A stretch of 64,000 nt of DNA from Shewanella xiamenensis (GTDB taxonomy: Bacteria > Pseudomonadota > Gammaproteobacteria > Enterobacterales > Shewanellaceae), in assembly GCF_014647135.1 (NCBI RefSeq), contig NZ_BMOP01000010.1, positions 1-64,000 of the forward strand. Direction: 5' to 3'. The first letter of the stretch is position 1. Every line of letters starts with the position of its first letter. A model generated the notes under the pieces. It was not told the origin of the DNA. It ran no database searches and saw nothing but the letters and a program-made list of their open reading frames with translations. Below are positions 1 through 6,926 of this stretch, piece by piece. The position numbers and the translations under genes are program-made.

Positions 1-277
1 ATTGTATTGCTTCCAGTTAGTTGTTTTATAGCGAGGTTTTGACACGATTGATGGGTGAGTTGATAGGCTATGCCGATCAGATCACCAGCTATGGTTTTAG
101 TTCAACTGATTTAGGAAACAAAGCCTCGTTGAGATGGAGTTTCAGACAATCCCAATTATACGGATTTTTGATGAATGCTCAGACTTGTAATAATCAAATT
201 TTATCGCCAGCAGAAGGTGCAGGTGATAACGTCAACCAACTGCGGTGCTTTTCGATCTGAATCTAGGCGTTAATTAT

Positions 278-787
278 ATGAATATTAAACGCACCTTTTT
301 CTATTATGAAAGAAACAGAAAACAACAAGCCAAAATGCTCGCTTTTAATATGCTTTTTTTGCCCGTTATCCTTTGGCTTATTTTGATATTCATTCCAAAA
401 AGTGATCCTTTTTATAACGAATTTTTATTTTACGTAAAATATATTGTTGTGGTTTCTGAGCTTGCTCTGTTATCGCTAACAGCATGGTTGCTTACTCATC
501 CTGCGAAATTTTATATCAAGCTGACAAACTCCGAGTTCAGCTCATTTCACCCTACTTTTAAAGAATGGACGTTCAGCGTCAATCCGCAAGACATTATTGA
601 AATTGAGCACAGTACAGATATAGGATCAAACGCTAGCCTTATTTTAGTGAAAATGAATAATGGTTCATCAGTTTTATTGAGCCCTAACTATCCATATAAG
701 CGAAGCGAACTATACGATGCATTGCGGTTAGTTAACCCAAATATAAAAACGCCCAACAACACTTGGTTGTTCCCTTATAAAAAGTAA
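278..787 (+). CDS. Small hypothetical membrane protein (169 aa)
   Basis: I do not recognise a family. The protein has a basic N-terminus, then two hydrophobic stretches at about residues 20-41 and 51-76 that should be membrane helices, followed by about 90 soluble residues rich in beta-like segments. Such a layout, two helices and a cytoplasmic beta domain, is common in small uncharacterised membrane proteins. An upstream in-frame GTG at 245 exists, but the ATG at 278 (MNIKRTFFYY) is the better start because the residues before it look like noise. The bases just ahead (GGCGTTAATT, 267-276) resemble the 3' end of an integron attC site, so this may be a cassette gene like those at 3616 and 4146; that is inference. 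Base composition is AT-rich compared with the housekeeping part of the window. Confidence 0.6.
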   Translation: MNIKRTFFYYERNRKQQAKMLAFNMLFLPVILWLILIFIPKSDPFYNEFLFYVKYIVVVSELALLSLTAWLLTHPAKFYIKLTNSEFSSFHPTFKEWTFSVNPQDIIEIEHSTDIGSNASLILVKMNNGSSVLLSPNYPYKRSELYDALRLVNPNIKTPNNTWLFPYKK

Positions 788-903
788 AAAATCAATTATT
801 GACTGTCCAATCTCAAAAATGGGATGTCATGTCCTGCAACTCACTGTAACCTTGCTTAACCAAACCAATTACTGCTCATTGGTTTTATTGGGTGGGTTAA
901 TAT

Positions 904-1033
904 GTCTTAAATACACCAATATTTTAATGAGTTAGCTCAATTTCATGTCTCAGCTTTAGCTCGTACAAGTTGTAGACAAACCAAAAGTGCTTATGTTGTT
1001 GATCTAAAATGGATAGTCAGATTTTTACTGAAA
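904..1033. repeat. Diverged non-coding repeat, copy 1
   Basis: This stretch aligns by eye with 3198-3360. Shared blocks include AAATACAC, a TTAG-TTCAATTT block, AAAGTGC, ATGTT-TTGAT and CAGATTT, in the same order, with about 45 extra bases in the second copy. Reading frames differ between the copies, so it is probably not coding. It sits directly beside the 3' end of the truncated ATPase copy. Confidence 0.5.
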
Positions 1034-2071
1034 TCACACAGAATTATGGACACTACCATATCTTAACTTCGCTCTGCGATGGAGTTCATAGACTTCACAA
1101 CCTAACAATGGCTCAGTTCTATTCAGTACTGCGCCAAAACGCTCAAAGTAGTCCTCATTAACTTGCTTTGCACTGATAAGTGGCACTTCCATACTGACAT
1201 CTACACGCCCTTTACGTATCAACGCTGGGTCAAGATGATCAAGATGATTTGTGGTCATTATGACTAGACAGTCATCAAGAGGAATGATCCCGTCTAACGC
1301 GTTTAGTACGCCACCTAAAGTGAGTGGTGGGTTGTCTACATTGCTTTCAGCAGTACGTGATACCGTGGCCTTTACACAGTCACAGTCCTCTATTAACAAC
1401 ATCGCTCCGGGCGCTACCTTTCTAATTGCTTTATGAATAGTGGCATCATTGACAGTCGATAGATTCAATATGTATAGATCGCGATGATACTCAACCGCTA
1501 AGGCCCTCGCGATACCCGTCTTACCCGTGCCCGTTTTTCCATGTAGCAGTATGGTTAGCTTACTGACAACCGATTTTCCCCGACTTGCGAAGTTATCAAC
1601 TTCCCTCATCAAGTCCTGCTTAAATCCTTCATCTAGCACTAAGTCACTAAAACCCGATGATTTCAATGTACCGTAGCGACACCATTCGGTTTCTTCGAAA
1701 ATATTCACTTTCGGCTCAGTAGAAATGTCTCCACGAGTATCTTCTAAAAAACGATATAGTTTATCTTTTGCCCACCATGGTGCTCTTACAGTAATAGAAT
1801 CGTATGCCATCGAACTATCGACCTTAGTACGGGTTGCCAACATAAAACAACCACCGTATTTAAACAGATGCATACCATAGCCGATAGACTTAACACTGAC
1901 ACGCCCGTCGTAATTCACACCATAGTCAAAGTACACAGCCTCAGAGATAGAACGTGAAAAAAACGGAATGGTAGTATTACTGATCAAAAAGGACAGCTTA
2001 TTGAATATCTCTGTGCGTGCCTGATGGCTATCGTCTATAGTGAGCCGCACAAATAGCAGGCTACAGTGCAA
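1034..2071 (-). pseudogene. 5'-truncated duplicate of the BCS1-like AAA ATPase
   Basis: The open frame is almost identical to the full-length ATPase at 4635-5813 from residue 51 of that protein onward. It lacks the first 50 residues, which hold the only membrane helix. The frame begins at a TTG preceded by unrelated DNA, with no ribosome binding site. The AAA core is intact: Walker A GKTGTGKT, Walker B-like LLIED, TTNH sensor and the RKGRVD arginine motif. The last six residues (SVHNSV) also differ from the other copy, because homology stops at base 1056. Without an N-terminal anchor and start signals I take it as a pseudogene, although a soluble protein of 345 residues could in principle be made. 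Confidence 0.75.
1056..2064. repeat. 1009-bp direct repeat, copy A
   Basis: This segment matches 4657-5665 without any length change and with only scattered base differences. The left edge is at CCATATC and the right edge at GGCTAC; flanking bases differ at once on both sides. The offset between copies is 3601 bp. The transposase gene and two cassette genes lie between them. The duplication is recent, because only a few residues differ (for example T/N and I/V substitutions). Confidence 0.9.
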
Positions 2072-2149
2072 AAACGGACACCCAACTTTAATAGCGTTGC
2101 TGTTAACCTCCGACTATGCTTTGGTTAAGCATTGAACAAGGAGGTTTGT

Positions 2150-3127
2150 ATGCCGCGCCCTCGCCGAACCCAGATAAGTCTTGAAGACACACCCTATTAC
2201 CATTGCTGTAGCCGCGTGGTACGACGTGCATTTTTATGTGGAGATGATGTCTATTCGGGTAAAAACTATGACCATCGCAGAGCTTGGGTTGAGTCATTAT
2301 TATTTGAACTTGAAGCTGTTTTTGCCATCGATATCGCAGCATTTGCGGTGATGTCGAATCATCTGCATGTGGTGCTGCGGGTCGATATCGACAGTGCTAA
2401 TCGCTGGACTGACCGCGAAGTGCTTGAGCAATGGCATAAATTGTTTAAAGGCGATGAGTTGACGCAAAAATTCGTTAAAGGTGAGTTAGTTGAAGCCTAT
2501 GAGGTCAACCGATTAAAGCATTCCATCGCCCTTTATCGCAGTCGTTTGTGTGATATTTCATGGTTTATGCGCTGTTTGAATGAACCGATAGCAAGACAAG
2601 CAAATCAAGAAGATAACTGCACAGGTCGTTTCTGGGAAGGTCGGTTTAAATCCCAGGCCTTACTGGATGAAGCTGCGGTATTAGCCTGTATGGCCTATGT
2701 GGATTTAAATCCCATCAGAGCGCAACTCACTGATACGCCAGAACAATCCGACCATACCAGTATTCAACTACGTATTCGGGCGGCGTTAAAAGGTGAGCAG
2801 CCGAGCAATCTATTACCGTTTATTGGTAACGAGTGCGACAACCAACCCAATGGCATTGCGTTTTCCTTAACGGATTACCTTCAGTTGGTGGAAGATACAG
2901 GCCGAATTATTCGCAACGATAAACGTGGAAGCATCAGTGAGAATAGCGGTAAGTTACTGACAAAATTAAATATTCACCATGACAATTGGCTCAAGCTGAC
3001 CACCGAGTTTGGCAAACTATTTCACGGTCCAGTGGGCACGCTGCAAGAACTGAGCGATTACTGCGAACATCTCGAAAAGCGACGACGGCACTTTGCGTCA
3101 AGCTGCCAGCACTTACGCTGCAACTGA
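2150..3127 (+). CDS. REP-associated tyrosine (Y1/IS200-like) transposase
   Basis: Single-strand DNA transposase of the Y1/HUH group, large form (325 aa). Visible hallmarks are the N-terminal PRPRRTQISLEDTPYYHCCSRVVRRAFLCG block, the HUH-type metal motif in AVMSNHLHVVL (about residues 72-82), and the catalytic Tyr region AYVDLNPIRA (about residue 184). Members of this family (RAYTs) are usually single-copy and domesticated, and act on short palindromic repeats. The start at 2150 is fixed by a perfect AAGGAGG at 2138-2144; the earlier TTG at 2132 would overlap that signal. A 6-bp hairpin (ATGCTT/AAGCAT, 2116-2132) lies just ahead of the gene, as is common for these elements. The duplicated ATPase fragment is cut off 85 bp upstream, so this element or its insertion may have caused the truncation. 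Confidence 0.85.
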   Translation: MPRPRRTQISLEDTPYYHCCSRVVRRAFLCGDDVYSGKNYDHRRAWVESLLFELEAVFAIDIAAFAVMSNHLHVVLRVDIDSANRWTDREVLEQWHKLFKGDELTQKFVKGELVEAYEVNRLKHSIALYRSRLCDISWFMRCLNEPIARQANQEDNCTGRFWEGRFKSQALLDEAAVLACMAYVDLNPIRAQLTDTPEQSDHTSIQLRIRAALKGEQPSNLLPFIGNECDNQPNGIAFSLTDYLQLVEDTGRIIRNDKRGSISENSGKLLTKLNIHHDNWLKLTTEFGKLFHGPVGTLQELSDYCEHLEKRRRHFASSCQHLRCN

Positions 3128-3197
3128 CAACGACTTATATAACTTCGAAAATAATCATCGCCTAACATCTTTCAAGCACTATGGGCTCACTTGCCAC

Positions 3198-3360
3198 GTC
3201 TGAAATACACTATTTTTGAATAAATTAGTTCAATTTATGCCTCAGATTCAGTTCTCGCGACGTTTGATCGCTCTCGTTTAAACCATTTGAGCCTGAGCTG
3301 GTTGCTGGCAAACTGAAAGTGCATTATGTTATTGATTTATACTGGGTGGCCAGATTTACT
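3198..3360. repeat. Diverged non-coding repeat, copy 2
   Basis: Related to 904-1033 at roughly 70 percent identity by eye, with an insertion of about 45 bases in the middle. It fills most of the gene-free stretch between the transposase stop (3127) and the first attC site (3498). I see no open frame in this stretch. Confidence 0.5.
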
Positions 3361-3497
3361 GCCAGATTTACTCTCATCATCAAAACCAAGAGTTTTCTGT
3401 TGGCTTTGCATGCCATGAATCAATGGCATGTAATCCTTATGCTAATAATTTAGCCGAGTTCGTTGGTAAATATTTAAATTAAATCAACAACTAAAAA

Positions 3498-3601
3498 TCA
3501 TAACAAGTGCCATCAATCGGACTTGGGTAAACTGTCACCGTTTTTGCAAAAAGACGCATAAAAGCCGCCATCTTCACCAATCCGGTAAGCTAGGCGTAGC
3601 T
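3498..3601 (+). other. attC recombination site (integron cassette boundary)
   Basis: It begins with TAACAAGTGCCATCAATCGG, a very typical attC left end, and closes with TAGGCGTAGC about 100 bp later, just 15 bp before the next start codon. The internal arms form an imperfect palindrome (CGGACTTGG against CCAATCCG) with a TTTTTGCAAAAA centre. The right core reads GCGTAGC rather than the usual GCGTTRRR, so one T appears to be missing and the site may recombine poorly. Confidence 0.65.
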
Positions 3602-3615
3602 ATACAAGGAGTTTC

Positions 3616-4038
3616 ATGAGCGATCCGCAAAAAACTTGGGAAGAGTATTACGCCCGAATCAAAAACAGAAAAATAGATGAAGCAACTCAACTATGGAATG
3701 CTGTTGTAAGCTCTGGAGCAAATGAGGAAACAGTTTTCGCTATGGATTTCTCTCATTTTTGTGACGTTTCATCGAAGTTAAATGAATTAGCTCAACAACT
3801 CAGTGAAAACTATGAAATCGAGCTTAGTGAAGTTGACGAAAAAGGGTATCAACTCTTAACTGGTACAACTCGCCCCTATGGTAATGAATTGAGCGAAGAA
3901 GATTTCATAAACTGGGTCGCTTTTATGTGTGACGTGGCTCAGTCATACAGTTGCGTATTTTCAGAGTTTTCTCTGGAAAGCCCAGAACTTGGCTTAGTAT
4001 GGTCAAATACAGAATTTGAATCAGAGAAGTATAGTTAA
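3616..4038 (+). CDS. Integron cassette protein, hypothetical (140 aa)
   Basis: Acidic soluble protein with no signal peptide or membrane helix that I can see and no family I recognise. The start ATG follows AAGGAG at 3607-3612, a strong ribosome binding site. The gene occupies a typical cassette position: it begins about 15 bp after one attC and its TAA stop (4036-4038) lies inside the left end of the next attC (TTAACAAG). It would be expressed from an outside promoter, as cassettes rarely carry their own. Cassette proteins of this kind are often toxin/antitoxin, anti-phage or modifying enzymes, but nothing here points to one of them. Confidence 0.75.
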   Translation: MSDPQKTWEEYYARIKNRKIDEATQLWNAVVSSGANEETVFAMDFSHFCDVSSKLNELAQQLSENYEIELSEVDEKGYQLLTGTTRPYGNELSEEDFINWVAFMCDVAQSYSCVFSEFSLESPELGLVWSNTEFESEKYS

Positions 4039-4132
4039 CAAGTTACTCAAAAGGACGCAAAACGCTTGGCTTGCGCTCCTTCGTCGCTCATTTTAGCCAA
4101 GCATTTATGCGCCCATTAGTAAGGCGTTAACC
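4035..4132 (+). other. attC recombination site (well formed)
   Basis: Full attC architecture is visible: TTAACAAG at the left, AAGGCGTTAACC at the right (4121-4132), and nested inverted arms GGACGCA/TGCGCCC and GCTTGGCT/AGCCAAGC (perfect 8 bp) around a 20-base loop. The site overlaps the stop codon of the upstream cassette gene and ends 13 bp before the start of the next. This is the clearest of the attC sites in the window. Confidence 0.85.
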
Positions 4133-4145
4133 CTTGCGTGAAGCT

Positions 4146-4532
4146 ATGAGAAGACTATTACCAATTCTTTTATTTCTTTTTACATTGCAATCAAATGCTA
4201 AAGAATTTGATTTACCGTTGAAAATTTCATGGGAGACAGAAAAAGGGATTGTCAGTCGAGAAATTAACTCACAAAACATTATCGAAGTAAGCAATGCTCT
4301 TTCTGAAGACAGAAAAAATATTTCATTCAAGCTAGAGGTTACTTCAGTGATACTTGATGAAACCAGTTCACAAATAGCATTTATCGGGTATTGGTGCGTG
4401 GTAAGTCGAGTGGGTGATATTGAGTATTTAAATGTGAGTGAATCAGATGTTATTTCTGTTGGCAATAATCAGGTTGCAAATTTTGACTGTGGGAATAATT
4501 TCAAAGTGAACGTGGAATGGGTTAACAAATAA
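4146..4532 (+). CDS. Integron cassette protein with signal peptide (128 aa)
   Basis: Exported hypothetical protein. The N-terminus MRRLLPILLFLFTLQSNAKE is a clean signal peptide with probable cleavage after SNA, leaving a mature domain of about 110 residues rich in beta-prone sequence, with two cysteines (near residues 82 and 116) that could pair in the periplasm. The ATG at 4146 is preferred over an upstream in-frame TTG at 4134 because the signal peptide then starts correctly. The gene lies 13 bp after a well-formed attC, and its stop is inside a second attC-like left end (TTAACAAATAAGG), so it is a cassette. I recognise no family. Confidence 0.7.
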   Translation: MRRLLPILLFLFTLQSNAKEFDLPLKISWETEKGIVSREINSQNIIEVSNALSEDRKNISFKLEVTSVILDETSSQIAFIGYWCVVSRVGDIEYLNVSESDVISVGNNQVANFDCGNNFKVNVEWVNK

Positions 4533-4640
4533 GGATAGGCCGCGCGTAGCCGCGACCCATTCTCAAAAGGCATGGCAAGTGTTGAACAAGCCCGATGCTG
4601 GTTGTTGACACTTTATTATGCAAATAGCGGAGGGTTACAC
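4521..4640 (+). other. Probable attC remnant
   Basis: TTAACAAATAAGG at the end of the cassette gene is an attC-type left end. No clear GCGTTA right end follows. An imperfect hairpin (AAGTGTTGAACAA against TTGTTGACACTT, 4577-4613) lies in the middle, and the nearest right-end candidate is GGGTTACAC at 4632-4640. The site is either diverged or was cut when the ATPase module arrived beside it. Confidence 0.4.
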
Positions 4641-5813
4641 TGGCTTACAACACACTCCATATCTTAACTTCGCTCTGCGATGGAGTTCATAGACTTCACA
4701 ACCTAACAATGGCTCAGTTCTATTCAGCACTGCGCCAAAACGCTCAAAGTAGTCCTCATTAACTTGCTTTGCACTGATAAGTGGTACTTCCATACTGACA
4801 TCTACACGACCTTTACGTATTAACGCTGGGTCAAGATGATCAAGATGATTTGTGGTCATTATGACAAGGCAATCATCAAGAGGGACGATTCCGTCTAAGG
4901 CGTTTAGAACGCCACCTAAAGTGAGTGGTGGGTTATCTACATTGCTTTCAGCAGTACGTGATACCGTGGCCTTTACACAGTCACAGTCCTCTATTAACAA
5001 CATCGCTCCGGGCGCTACCTTTCTAATTGCTTTATGAATAGTGGCATCATTGACAGTCGATAGATTCAATATGTATAGATCGCGATGATACTCAACCGCT
5101 AAGGCTCTCGCTATACCCGTCTTACCTGTACCCGTTTTTCCATGTAACAGTATGGTTAGCTTACTGACAACCGATTTTCCCCGACTTGCGAAGTTATCAA
5201 CTTCCCTCATCAAGTCCTGCTTAAACCCTTCATCTAGCACTAAGTCACTAAAACCCGATGATTTCAATGTACCGTAGCGACACCATTCGGTTTCTTCGAA
5301 AATATTCACTTTCGGCTCATTAGAGATGTCTCCACGAGTATCTTCTAAAAAACGATATAGTTTATCTTTTGCCCACCATGGTGCTCTTACAGTAATAGAA
5401 TCGTATGCCATCGAACTATCGACCTTAGTACGAGTTGCCAACATAAAACAACCACCGTATTTAAACAGATGCATACCATAGCCGATAGACTTAACACTGA
5501 CACGCCCGTCGTAATTCACACCATAGTCAAAGTAAACAGCCTCAGAGATAGAACGTGAAAAAAACGGAATGGTAGTATTACTGATCAAAAAGGACAGCTT
5601 ATTGAATATCTCTGTGCGTGCCTGATGGCTATCATCTATAGTGAGCCGCACAAATAGCAGGCTACTGAGCCAACTTAACAGTTTCGCGGGGACATCTTTT
5701 AGCATGTAGCCTACGAGTCCAATTAACGTAAATGTTAATACTCCAACAATGACTGCCGTCAACAAAGGATCACTATTGGTGAGCGCCTTTATTTGTAGTA
5801 ATACCTCGTTCAT
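4635..5813 (-). CDS. BCS1-like membrane-anchored AAA ATPase (392 aa)
   Basis: AAA ATPase resembling the mitochondrial translocase Bcs1. Order of parts: a single membrane helix at about residues 17-37, a middle domain of about 150 residues (55-205), then an AAA module with Walker A GKTGTGKT (225-232), Walker B-like LLIED (272-276), TTNH sensor 1 (320-323) and RKGRVD (333-338). The LGGVLNALDGI and TTNHLDHLDPALIRKGRVD stretches are characteristic of the Bcs1 subfamily. In mitochondria Bcs1 moves the folded Rieske protein across the inner membrane; the bacterial role is unknown and I do not assign one. Start ATG follows AAAGGTGAG. The C-terminal tail may not be native, because the duplicated block ends there. 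It lies beside integron cassettes and a transposase, so it is probably horizontally acquired. Confidence 0.85.
   Translation of the reverse strand: MNEVLLQIKALTNSDPLLTAVIVGVLTFTLIGLVGYMLKDVPAKLLSWLSSLLFVRLTIDDSHQARTEIFNKLSFLISNTTIPFFSRSISEAVYFDYGVNYDGRVSVKSIGYGMHLFKYGGCFMLATRTKVDSSMAYDSITVRAPWWAKDKLYRFLEDTRGDISNEPKVNIFEETEWCRYGTLKSSGFSDLVLDEGFKQDLMREVDNFASRGKSVVSKLTILLHGKTGTGKTGIARALAVEYHRDLYILNLSTVNDATIHKAIRKVAPGAMLLIEDCDCVKATVSRTAESNVDNPPLTLGGVLNALDGIVPLDDCLVIMTTNHLDHLDPALIRKGRVDVSMEVPLISAKQVNEDYFERFGAVLNRTEPLLGCEVYELHRRAKLRYGVCCKPV
4657..5665. repeat. 1009-bp direct repeat, copy B
   Basis: Partner of 1056-2064 in the same orientation and of exactly the same length. This copy lies inside the full-length ATPase gene. 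The left edge falls within the last codons of the gene, so each copy has a different C-terminal tail (VCCKPV here, SVHNSV in the other). Confidence 0.9.
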
Positions 5814-5872
5814 TTACTCACCTTTACTATAAATGCCTAATAGATATAGTCGAGAATACGACCAGCCGCGTC

Positions 5873-5895
5873 GAGGATACTCGTAAGGTATCCTC
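5873..5895. repeat. Perfect 8-bp inverted repeat upstream of the ATPase
   Basis: GAGGATAC and GTATCCTC flank a 7-base spacer, 60 bp before the ATPase start. It could be an operator for the ATPase promoter or a transcript hairpin. There is no T-run on either strand, so it is not a terminator. Confidence 0.45.
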
Positions 5896-5950
5896 AGTAT
5901 TGCGCTATCGCATCTGGTTAAAGCGACTTGATAAAGATCCTTTACTTATC

Positions 5951-5973
5951 ACTAGTACTAGTACTAGTACTAG
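5951..5973. repeat. Hexanucleotide microsatellite (ACTAGT)n
   Basis: Nearly four tandem copies of ACTAGT/CTAGTA. The CTAG tetranucleotide is rare in most bacterial genomes, which makes a fourfold run notable. It ends exactly at the stop codon of a small minus-strand open frame. Confidence 0.8.
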
Positions 5974-6156
5974 CTATTGCTTTAGGCTGCGGCGCTCATC
6001 AAAGAGCAGTACGGCGCGGCCTTGCATCCACTGATTGACTTGCACTACATCCGTGTTTAACAGCCCGTTCGCCATCTTATAGGCAGGACGCCTGAATGTC
6101 GTGCAATGCAGGGATACGTGAGAACGACCATGGCTCTCGTTCATAAGCTTAGACAT
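5974..6156 (-). CDS. Possible small protein (60 aa), unknown
   Basis: A 60-residue open frame, basic and without membrane segments. The sequence (…VVQVNQWMQGRAVLLFDERR…) has protein-like composition but I recognise no family. It might be the tail of a larger lost gene or a real small protein. No strong ribosome binding site precedes the ATG, and the stop abuts the microsatellite. Low confidence. Confidence 0.3.
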   Translation of the reverse strand: MSKLMNESHGRSHVSLHCTTFRRPAYKMANGLLNTDVVQVNQWMQGRAVLLFDERRSLKQ

Positions 6157-6355
6157 CCTATATTTCTCTATTCACCGAGTCGGCGGCGAATGCCATGGCA
6201 AGCCTGTACCTGTAGGCGAATAACCCTTATAAATCAAATGTTTCAAATATTGTTATGCTAAATTTTAAATAAGAAAGCCGCCAATAAAGGTCGGCTTTCA
6301 TGTTTCGATTGTCCCGTAACCTTTGCGTTTCTTGGTTACATTAAATCTTGAGGCA

Positions 6356-6925
6356 TTACAGCAAATACACGTTCGAGCTGCAGGCGCCGTGAGCACCGAC
6401 GACGAGGGCTTGTTCGATATCGGCGGTTTTTGAGGGACCGGCGATAAACACCCCAAACTCACCTGAGGCTAGCGTGATTTCTTTTGCCGCTTGATGCATG
6501 TTTGGCACAATCTTATTGGCTGGCAGGGCTAAGATCAGGTTTTCACAGATAAAAGGCGTTACTCTGTGGCCTAAGTTCTTATTGTTTACCCAAATGGCAC
6601 CATTTTCGGCAACACCAATATCCCCAGGTATCACCGCATAATCGATATCCCTGAGCTCGTGAGCCGTTGGTGGCACATCACGGTTTGCTGTGATGCCCTC
6701 AACGAGGGAGATAACCTGTAAGCCTTGGGCGACAAGCTCATCCACTTTGGCTTGCAGTGCCGCGAGGCCGCCTTCACGGTGAAGTGTACCCGCAACGGTT
6801 TTCAGATTGGTTTCAAACTGGCCAACCAGATCTTCAACCCTTGGGGCGACATCGATGCTTGGCATAGGATGGTTTGTTAAAGCCGACAGTTTGAGCGCAT
6901 TGAGAATTTCGTGCTTACTAGACAT
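6356..6925 (-). CDS. lldG: L-lactate dehydrogenase complex subunit LldG (LutC-type)
   Basis: LUD-domain protein (189 aa), the third subunit of the LldEFG (LutABC) iron-sulfur complex that oxidises L-lactate to pyruvate at the cytoplasmic membrane. The family motif is visible near the C-terminus as GPSKTADIE followed by GAHGAC. The start is MSSKHEILNALK at 6925; a longer in-frame extension to 7009 overlaps lldF and is not needed. The stop of lldF and this ATG are separated by a single base, and the ribosome binding site AGGAG is inside the end of lldF, so the two are translationally coupled. It is the last gene of the operon. Confidence 0.92.
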   Translation of the reverse strand: MSSKHEILNALKLSALTNHPMPSIDVAPRVEDLVGQFETNLKTVAGTLHREGGLAALQAKVDELVAQGLQVISLVEGITANRDVPPTAHELRDIDYAVIPGDIGVAENGAIWVNNKNLGHRVTPFICENLILALPANKIVPNMHQAAKEITLASGEFGVFIAGPSKTADIEQALVVGAHGACSSNVYLL

Positions 6926-6926
6926 C

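Larger units (their letters stand above)
5814..6355. other. Gene-poor stretch with hairpin and microsatellite
   Basis: This region lies upstream of the ATPase and downstream of lldG. It contains an 8-bp perfect inverted repeat (GAGGATAC/GTATCCTC, 7-base loop, 5873-5895), four tandem copies of a six-base ACTAGT unit (5951-5973), and a short minus-strand open frame (5974-6156). It probably marks the edge of the accessory segment. No clear lldG terminator was recognised. Confidence 0.6.

Noticed and set aside
21..260. 79-codon open frame at the left end of the window
   Set aside because: Starts at TTG without a ribosome binding site, and composition does not look protein-like; the bases before 278 may be a cassette boundary instead.
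862..885. AAACCAAT/ATTGGTTT hairpin as a terminator of the first gene
   Set aside because: Weak stem, 75 bp after the stop and without a proper T-run.
4577..4613. Hairpin after the second cassette gene as a terminator
   Set aside because: Stem is interrupted and has no T-run; better read as part of a decayed attC.
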